From Lasioglossum baleicum (lineage: Eukaryota > Arthropoda > Insecta > Hymenoptera > Halictidae), in contig NC_134936.1 in the NCBI RefSeq assembly GCF_051020765.1, forward strand, positions 4,277,045-4,341,044: DNA of 64,000 bases, written 5' to 3'. The translations under genes and the position numbers were made by a program. This document shows positions 57,863 to 64,000 of the stretch, one piece after another. The notes under the pieces are model-generated. The model was given only the letters and a program-made list of their open reading frames with translations. It was not told where the DNA came from and searched no databases. The first letter of the stretch is position 1. Every line of letters begins with the position of its first letter.

Positions 57863-59026
57863 CACAGTGGGCCAGAAACCGATCGTTTTGGACAAAAATC
57901 TGCCGACAACTCAGTTTTTCATCGATTCAATTTGAATTTTTTTGAAAATGTTCGTGAAGGGCTATACTTTGATGACGTGCTGCGCGAAAATCGTCAACTG
58001 TCACAATCAAGAATCCGTATCTACAAAGCCCAATAACTCCGATACTTCATCCGCCCCAACCATAAATTTGCATGTCCCAGCTGAGTTTCCGACACTTCTT
58101 AACCCTAAACCCTAAACCACAAAATTTTAAACTCTAAATCTGGCCCTGAGAATTACCAATTGAATAGAATTACATTCGGCACTTATGAGACATACCATTA
58201 ATTTATTGATCCAACAGCAGCGTTTTCGCTTATTGGGAAAGAACATCCTTGTGCTTGCCATCCTTTATTCTTAGAGATCTTATAAGTGGTTCGGATGATA
58301 ATAACATATGCTGTATAATATCTATATTTGTCTTTTTGCGGCAACACATTCGGGAGTTTTCAGCTCGTGATTTCCTGAAGACTTTATTATTTGCCTCTTG
58401 TGGCTGTTCTGAATACAAACCAATTGCCAGTTCAAATGTAGCAAGTACTTCACTTCCATGTTGCAGTACCTTATGAACTGATGGAAATTTTAATGCACAA
58501 TTTAGCTGTCTCCAAACAATATTCTTTGAATTTCACAGAATCAGCTTTCTTGTCACATGTAATTACCTGAAGAATGTTATGCAATCTTGTAATAATAACC
58601 GCGTTTAATCCAGTCACTGCAGCAACTGATTCGGCTTTTCTAAAGAAAGTTCGGGCCACGTTCCCAGTATTTGATGTACCAGCTCCCTGTTTGACAACAT
58701 CAACTGTGATTGATAACTCTTTCAAAGAATTTTGCACTTTTTTCTTCCTTGCCGCCTTTAATTTTTTTTCCTCTATTGTTCTCGCAGATCTTTTTTCGAA
58801 ATCTAAGTTGTATGAAACATGTAGACGGTATTCCATGAAACGGATCCAACAGTGTCAGGTCGAGAGCCCGTATTTATAATACGGCTTTTGTAGATAAGGA
58901 TTCTTAATTGTGACAGTTAACGATTTTTACTTTACGAACACTTTTAAAAAAATTCCAATTGAATCGATGAGAAACTGAGTTGTCGGCAGATTTTTGTCCA
59001 AAAAGATCGGTTTCTGGCTCACTGTG
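57863..59026 (-). mobile_element. Transib-type element with RSS-like ends, 1164 bp
   Basis: Terminal inverted repeats of about 92 bp with few mismatches. Left: CACAGTG 57863-57869, 22-nt spacer, ACAAAAATC 57892-57900. Right on the minus strand: CACAGTG 59026-59020, 22-nt spacer, ACAAAAATC 58997-58989. The flanks are GC-rich (agccg / cggcg) but do not form a clear 5-bp duplication. It carries a C-terminal transposase remnant on the minus strand. A full Transib is about 3 kb, so most of the coding part has been lost. Confidence 0.78.
58230..58836 (-). pseudogene. Transib/RAG1-like transposase C-terminal remnant
   Basis: First frame, 58836-58471: VDVVKQGAGTSN, TGNVARTFF, then YCLETAKLCIK and a stop. 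After a one-base shift near 58480 a second frame continues to a stop at 58230-58232: SVHKVLQHGSEV, YSEQPQEANNKVFRK and MLLSSEPLIRSLR. The order HK-x-L-x-H, then SE-x3-E-x2-NK-x-FR, then a DI-x2-H/M-x-L-x2-S block, is that of the RAG1 core around its catalytic Glu (E962 of mouse RAG1) and of Transib transposases. The aligned Glu is codon 58407-58409. GNxAR matches RAG1 NGNYAR. The two catalytic Asp regions lie upstream and are deleted. The ATG at 58836 is only where the frame opens. Confidence 0.75.
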
Positions 59027-59173
59027 CGGCGCAGCGTTGCCCGACAGTGGAGTGAGTAGGCACTAGACTTCGATTAGACAGGCGACCCAGGACTTCTATT
59101 GAAGAATTACTGTACTAACATTCGTTTCCATCTACAGTCAATCGTTATGTTCTTAGCACTGAAGGTGGCTTAA

Positions 59174-59641
59174 CCCTCATCCGTCTCTCGTTTCAATTTG
59201 AGACAGTTTACCCGAAATAAGTTACACTGTTCTGTTATTTGTATGTAAATTTTTCCGAAACTTCGTGTCTTATTTTTTTATAATGCGAAACACAACCCAA
59301 TAACCTAAGATGTAAATGTTAACTCAACGAATTAAATAAAGGAATATCGAAAAATAACTGTTTACCTGGCTGTTTTATTGATCTTTTATCACTGTGTCAA
59401 TTTGACACTGAGGGACAGGTTCAGTTCGTGAAATGAGCATAGACATATAGAGATAGACTGCGCAGCCTGTACGAAGCGCTGAAGCCCACAATGGCGGCGT
59501 GCGAGAGGCGGCGCTATGGACCCCGGCTAATGCTCTCTCTCTCACTCTTTGTACCGCGCGCCGCCATTGTGGGCTTCAACTCGCCCATAAGACGGCGCAG
59601 TCTATCTCTATATGTCTATGGAAATGAGGGACCGATGAGGG
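59174..59641. mobile_element. piggyBac-type miniature element, exact TTAA
   Basis: ccctcatccgtc at 59174 is mirrored by gaccgatgaggg ending at 59641, with TTAA on both sides (59170-59173 and 59642-59645). The inner sequence has ttcaatttgagacag and ctgtgtcaatttgacac words. It contains the nested element at 59438-59620. Confidence 0.85.
59438..59620. mobile_element. 183-bp element with perfect 8-bp TSD
   Basis: catagacatatagagataga then ctgcgc is mirrored at 59620. gaaatgag flanks both sides (59430-59437 and 59621-59628). The inner arms include gaagcccacaatggcggcg. An 8-bp duplication fits hAT or P superfamily; ends CATAGACATA do not decide. Confidence 0.92.
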
Positions 59642-59645
59642 TTAA

Positions 59646-60400
59646 GGATGTTCTGGAGGTACAATGGGAGACAAAAGTACAAGAAATTCGAAATCCATTA
59701 ATATATTGGCAATGAAAGCCATTCATGAGTATATTTTGCATTAAACTTTTGCGAATACTGTACCCTCTGTAGCTATATTCAGTGGTCTACACTTGTCGCG
59801 CTTCCATGCTAGTGAGATAACACGATAAATTTGACGTTTTGTATCAGTTTATAATTAATGGAAATGGGTATTTATAATGCAGAAATAACGCACAAGAATT
59901 CAAACTGTCTGTTCTTTATTTAACCGAAGAAGAACTAGTCAGAAGACATCTGTATCGTTAGCGAGCCGAAACTGAAGTGAAGCTACAGAGAAAGTTTTAG
60001 GCGAAAGAAAAACCCCTGTTGGGTCCACTCGGGAAAAACAGATGTGGGAAGTCCCTTAATTTATTACTCAGGACCTCTTTGTATTTGAAGGTTGCAGGCC
60101 TTCCACTTCTGACCGAAGTCAATGACAAAGACCCGAGGACCGTTAAAATATTCCGGGACACTCTTAGTATCCTTCAACACTCGACTTAGTTTTGCAGATA
60201 TTCCAACAATAATTTTTTTGCTCTGTAACTGTTTAGTGAATCCTAATTTTTTGGGGGGTTTTTGAGTAGATAAAAGATCAATCTAGGCCGCGATCGCCCT
60301 CAAAAGTCATATTCTTCCGTTCACGAGGCGTAACTTGCATTATTCGGAAGCATACAGCTGCGCATGTAGCGATTTTCTTAGCTACAAACATTAATGGAAG
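59646..60400. other. No recognisable gene
   Basis: Mixed composition with no open frame of note. Possibly unique sequence. Confidence 0.4.
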
Positions 60401-60676
60401 TAGAAATTAGTTTATGTTATCGGCGCACAGGTTCGAACCAAAATCAAGACAAAGCAATTTTGCAATTTAAAAGAAGTTTAGTTCGTGCCAGCATGGAATT
60501 CAGTTGCAAATTTATACACTTATAAACAATTTTCACATAGCAAATGCACAATTTTTTTTCTTTTGAAGATGATCCATACTTGGATCGAAACGTTGAGAAA
60601 AATCTTTTAAATTGCGAAATTGCTTTGTCTTGATTTTGGATCGAACCTGTGCGCCGATAACATAAACTAATTTCTA
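60401..60676. mobile_element. Inverted-repeat element, about 75-bp arms
   Basis: tagaaattagtttatgttat and cggcgcacaggttcgaacc are mirrored at 60640-60676 with few changes. The arms continue through aatcaagacaaagcaatttt. The ggttcgaacc word is part of the arm, not a tRNA T-loop. Confidence 0.85.
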
Positions 60677-61397
60677 TTAATTGGTAACGATCGACAAAAC
60701 GGAATATTTATTAATGGAAGTTCCTGGAAATAATTACGAAAAAAAAAAATATTAAACTAGTAAATCGTCAGCCTAGTAAATAAATAAATCAGAAAAGAAA
60801 AAAGAGAAAACTGATGATTCATTAAAAGTGTGTATCTCCCTCGCATTTCTATCAATCAAAAACACAACATTTTGTCATCAATAAGCAAAACCACCAACTA
60901 GATAAAGAAATAAGATGATTGTAAACAATTGTTAACGTTCTACTTTATTTTGCTCCGCAGTTTAGCATTCACTATAAATATACTCGAAATTCGCGGTCAC
61001 GTAAACGTTTTGAAACGTCCGGTCCACCACCGCTACGTCAAAACCAACGTAAACATGTATAAATCACCACTCATTCTTCGGATTATATTTCCGGTCTTTG
61101 TTCTAAAGTCCTAAAGGAACTGACTCGAGAGAAAAAAAGGAAGAACGAGATGCATCGAACGCATACTTGGTTGGAATACTCGTGATTGTTTATAGTCTCA
61201 TGTTCTTAACCTTCGCGTATTTTTGAAAGCTCGCGCGCGATGGTCGACGGAAAAATAGACTTTCGGAGAAAGGTGGATTTGTTGCTACAAAGCCCGGACG
61301 AAAAAGACGACTCCGACGCTATGTATAAGACAGGGCTGGCCAACTTCTTCTTCGTCGCGAGTCACACGGTCCCCACCATCGGTCCCTTCGTTTCCAG
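60677..61397. other. No recognisable gene
   Basis: AT-rich left half and GC-richer 61200-61390. The 61-codon frame at 60929-61114 has no known domain. Confidence 0.4.
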
Positions 61398-61992
61398 CAG
61401 AGTTGGGCATTAATCGATTAAAATTTTAATCAAGATTGATTGATTAATGTGTACGATTAAAAAAGGTAATCATTGAAAAATCGACGATTGATTCAATCGA
61501 TTGATGAAGTTAATCGTCAATCGTTGATTTAAAAAGGTAATCATTGATAAATCGACGATTGATTCAATCGATTGATGAAGTTAATCGTCAATCGTTGACT
61601 AGAAAAAGAAATCACCGGAAAAACATAACAGCACGTAAACAGAATTTGTATTATAGACCAAATGACAATTAAATATACATAAACTCAGTTCACATTTTTT
61701 TCATTATACATATAGACCATATAGTTTTGTTTCCGTATTTCATTTAGAAATTGCAGCAGTTAATCATTAATCAATTATCCGATTGACGATTACAGTTAAA
61801 AGGAATGTAATCGTTAACCGCAATTAACGGCTAAAGTAGAAATTTAACCGTTATTCCCAATGAACGATTAATAAGTATTTAATCGTTAACCGCAATTTTA
61901 ACGACTAAACTAGGAGATTAATTGTTAATTGCGATTAACGATCGAAGTAGAAATTTATTCGTCAATCGTTGATTAAATTTTTCCCAACTCTG
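61398..61992. mobile_element. Low-complexity hAT-end element, word TTAATCGATTAA
   Basis: Ends cagagttgggca and ttcccaactctg are flanked by gtttccag (61390-61397) and gtttgcag (61993-62000), a 7-of-8 duplication as expected for hAT. The whole interior is variations of TAATCGATTA, ATCAATCG and CGATTGA on both strands. No coding sequence. Confidence 0.85.
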
Positions 61993-62217
61993 GTTTGCAG
62001 GATTGCAAGGGTGCGGAATGCGCCTTCTCATTTCTCGATAATGCAATGATGGGGATTTTCAGTAGTCAAAAGCGCTAGATAAAAGTCGAAGTTGGGCAAA
62101 AATGTTCTACTTCAGTCGTTAATCGCAATTAACAATGCAATTAATCTCTGGTTATTAATTAATCTAATGGTTAACTGCTGAAAGTTGGACAGTGTAATTA
62201 GTATACCAATTAAAAAC

Positions 62218-62418
62218 TAGACAGCAGACCTGTATGCAAAATAAAAATTGTCTACTTGAATCGCAGTAAACTGGAGTGAAATAGAAAATTATCTTTGTTC
62301 TTAATATGTTTAATAGATTGAAAATAATATAAGAATATGTTTAAATCGTTCTAATACTTTTACTGTTTTAAATTACACCTACTCATTCTTGTCATAAATG
62401 CATAAAATCCGCTGTCTA
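62218..62418. mobile_element. TAGACTGCGGAT-family element
   Basis: Ends tagacagcagacctgtatgc and gcataaaatccgctgtcta, about 201 bp. Just left, agttggacagtgtaat (62183-62198) is an isolated end of the CACTGTCCAAC family. Confidence 0.82.
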
Positions 62419-62806
62419 CCAATCACGAACCCTGTTTCCCCAAATTACAAAATCTTGAAGTGCCTAATTTCCTACTTTCATACTTTCGGAATTATTGTAG
62501 GTGGCAATCAGTGGCGGCTCAAGTCAAGTGGAGGCCCCAAACGGTAAAAATCTTGGGGCCCTCAAACTTAAGTTAGAAATAGAAGTTGCGAGAAAAGTGT
62601 CAAAAAACATATTAACAAAAAAGAAAAGTAATTAAAAACTTCATACCGTTACACATTAAATAAATTTATTTAAAAATTCATACATTTATTTAAAATCGGA
62701 GCCCTATGGCAGGCCTGGGCGCGGTTGGCTCGGGGAACACATGTTGCTGCTTCTCCTCTTGGCCTGGTCGGCAAGTAAGTCCCCACCACGGCCGCTCCGA
62801 CTCTTC

Positions 62807-62831
62807 CCTTAGCCTTAGCCTTAGCCTTAGC
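62807..62831. repeat. (CCTTAG)n short tandem repeat
   Basis: About four CCTTAG units, not a telomere-type array by length or sequence. Confidence 0.9.
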
Positions 62832-63124
62832 ACGAGCACCCCCGCGATGCTGCACCGGCAGGTTACTCACCACTACTAAGAAAACATATACACGCACATA
62901 AGACCCTTGCCCGAAGCTGTGGAACTAGCGGCATTTACCAATTCCTTTAATTTTTATGATAGGGATGATTCACAGGTACAGGCGAACTCAGGTAAAAAAT
63001 TCGCAGAGCCGAAAGAATTTGAAGGAAAGTTTGTAGCTACGACTAGTAAGTCGCGGCCATGGACGTACATATAATAATTCATGCAAATTAATATTTATAT
63101 ACTTACTTGATTTTTTATTTATTC

Positions 63125-64000
63125 CTAGCGCATCACATCATTGACCAGTGCATCAATATCCACTGAAATCCTTGAGGTTGCCACTCTCATCAAAGATGAC
63201 AATGACCAACTTGACAAGCTGGAGCGATATTTGGATTTAACAAATTTCATCGTTGAAAATGCCGCTTCGCATTTGTATGTCGTTCCAAACATCGAGCATA
63301 TTCTCAGGCCGAAATCTATTAATTTCGGATATTTCTCCATAGGAAGTAGTTTAAAAAATTCTTGGCCATGCTCTCTTCTGCTCATTGCAAATGGATCTGC
63401 TTGCAAATTACACAATTCCAGACGGTATTCTTGTTTCTGGTTCCTGATTTCACATCCTTGCGGATTATTAAATAATTGAAGATCCTGATCCAATGTATTG
63501 AAGTCTTGAAACCTTGATTTGAATTCTTTTGCTATTTCCTCTAAAATTGGCACTATTTTGTCAAAATTTGCAGTTCTGTATTCATCAGCAATCTGCTTGC
63601 ATGCTGGAAAATTGTGCAGCTCGGACGATTTAATTTCTGCTATGAATAAGTCGATTTGGTTCCTAAATCCATAAATGTTACATATCAAATCAGAAATTGT
63701 TTGATTCTGCGTTTGCAATCTACTGTTTAAGCAATTTAGGTGCTTGGTTATATCTGTGATAAATGCTAAATTGCATAAAAATTCAATATCATCCATTTTT
63801 TTGATGATGTCTTCATCTAACTTCGAATTTGTTTGGAGAAATTCCAAAATCTCCTTCCTCAAAGCGAAGAATCTTTCTAAAGTTTTTCCTGCGCTGAGCC
63901 AGCGGACTTCGCAATACAATGAGAGGTCATTGTAAATAGCATCAACGCTTTCGAGAAATAATCTAAACTTCCTGTGGGATAAAGATTTATTTCCACCCCT
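63125..64000 (-). CDS. hAT transposase (ZBED5/GTF2IRD2-like), C-terminal part
   Basis: The minus-strand frame is open from the window edge (64000) to a stop at 63125-63127, about 290 codons, so the start is outside. It reads SHRKFRLFLESVDAIYNDL, EVRWLSAGKTLERFFALR, FLCNLAFITDITKHLN, LNSRLQTQNQTI and, near the end, FGTTYKCEAAFSTMKF then KSKYRSSLS. The EVRWLSxGKxLxRFFxLR and CExxFSxMKxxKSKxRSxL blocks are standard for the hAT clade behind ZBED5, SCAND3 and GTF2IRD2. The last is the dimerisation region. No stop or frameshift is seen here, unlike every other transposase in the window, so this may be the youngest coding element. A domesticated host gene cannot be excluded, but the hAT terminus at 62509 argues for a transposon. 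Confidence 0.9.
   Translation of the reverse strand, partial: RGGNKSLSHRKFRLFLESVDAIYNDLSLYCEVRWLSAGKTLERFFALRKEILEFLQTNSKLDEDIIKKMDDIEFLCNLAFITDITKHLNCLNSRLQTQNQTISDLICNIYGFRNQIDLFIAEIKSSELHNFPACKQIADEYRTANFDKIVPILEEIAKEFKSRFQDFNTLDQDLQLFNNPQGCEIRNQKQEYRLELCNLQADPFAMSRREHGQEFFKLLPMEKYPKLIDFGLRICSMFGTTYKCEAAFSTMKFVKSKYRSSLSSWSLSSLMRVATSRISVDIDALVNDVMR

Larger units (their letters stand above)
62509..64000 (-). mobile_element. hAT element, 3' part, runs off the window
   Basis: cagtggcggctcaagtcaag at 62509 is a hAT-type terminus at the 3' side of the transposase. The other end lies beyond 64000. Between terminus and gene are a GC-rich piece and a (CCTTAG)n run at 62807-62831, perhaps from a separate insertion. 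Confidence 0.75.

Noticed and set aside
57659..58036. 125-codon frame as a gene
   Set aside because: It crosses from GC-rich flank into the terminal repeat of the Transib-type element; no domain.
60420..60660. ggttcgaacc as a tRNA T-arm
   Set aside because: No acceptor, D or anticodon arms around it; the word is part of an inverted-repeat arm and occurs mirrored at the other end.
62670..62897. 75-codon frame with Ala-Lys-Ala-Lys repeats
   Set aside because: Translation of the CCTTAG tandem repeat.

Overview
This window looks like a repeat-dense, AT-rich stretch of an arthropod nuclear genome. It is most likely insect and possibly a hymenopteran such as an ant; that is an inference from the mix of mariner, Tc1, hAT, piggyBac-type, Helitron and Transib-type remnants. 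I found no intact host protein-coding gene, no tRNA or rRNA gene and no bacterial-type operon. Nearly all coding sequence that can be recognised belongs to transposases, and most of it is broken.

Layout. Positions 1-2110 are the edge of a 290-bp satellite array that flips orientation at about 1692. From 2.1 to 14.9 kb there are short non-autonomous DNA elements, including a 231-bp hAT-type foldback with a perfect 8-bp target duplication. From 14.97 to 20.18 kb and from 29.40 to 33.00 kb lie two large nested composites bounded by inverted CACAGTG ends. Each carries one copy, in opposite orientations, of a Helitron fragment with a PIF1-like helicase C-terminus. At 20.2-21.8 kb a frameshifted mariner sits in a TA site inside an older Tc1 transposase. 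From 22.4 to 26.2 kb there is a broken minisatellite array with several insertions, including a 722-bp hAT remnant. From 33 to 46 kb there are palindromes, tandem repeats, short elements and one CpG-rich candidate promoter or first exon (about 37.1-37.7 kb). At 47.0-49.8 kb there are three Tc1 remnants. At 52.2-53.3 kb there is a solo LTR with a 5-bp duplication. At 57.86-59.03 kb there is a short element with 92-bp inverted repeats and a Transib/RAG1-like transposase C-terminus. The right edge holds a hAT (ZBED/GTF2IRD2-type) transposase whose reading frame runs off the window.

The most interesting signal is the Transib/RAG-like set. The coding element at 57.86 kb and the composite at 29.40 kb have unrelated inner TIR sequences. 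Both nevertheless carry, at each end, the heptamer CACAGTG, a 22-nt spacer and a nonamer close to ACAAAAATC, which is the layout of a V(D)J recombination signal. The coding element encodes a fragment with the SE-x3-E-x2-NK-x-FR and HK-x-L-x-H patterns of the RAG1/Transib catalytic C-terminus. The dominant short element is a TA-flanked family with TAGACTGCGGAT ends, present in about fifteen copies or pieces. Three exact 80-bp mariner-end miniatures are also present.
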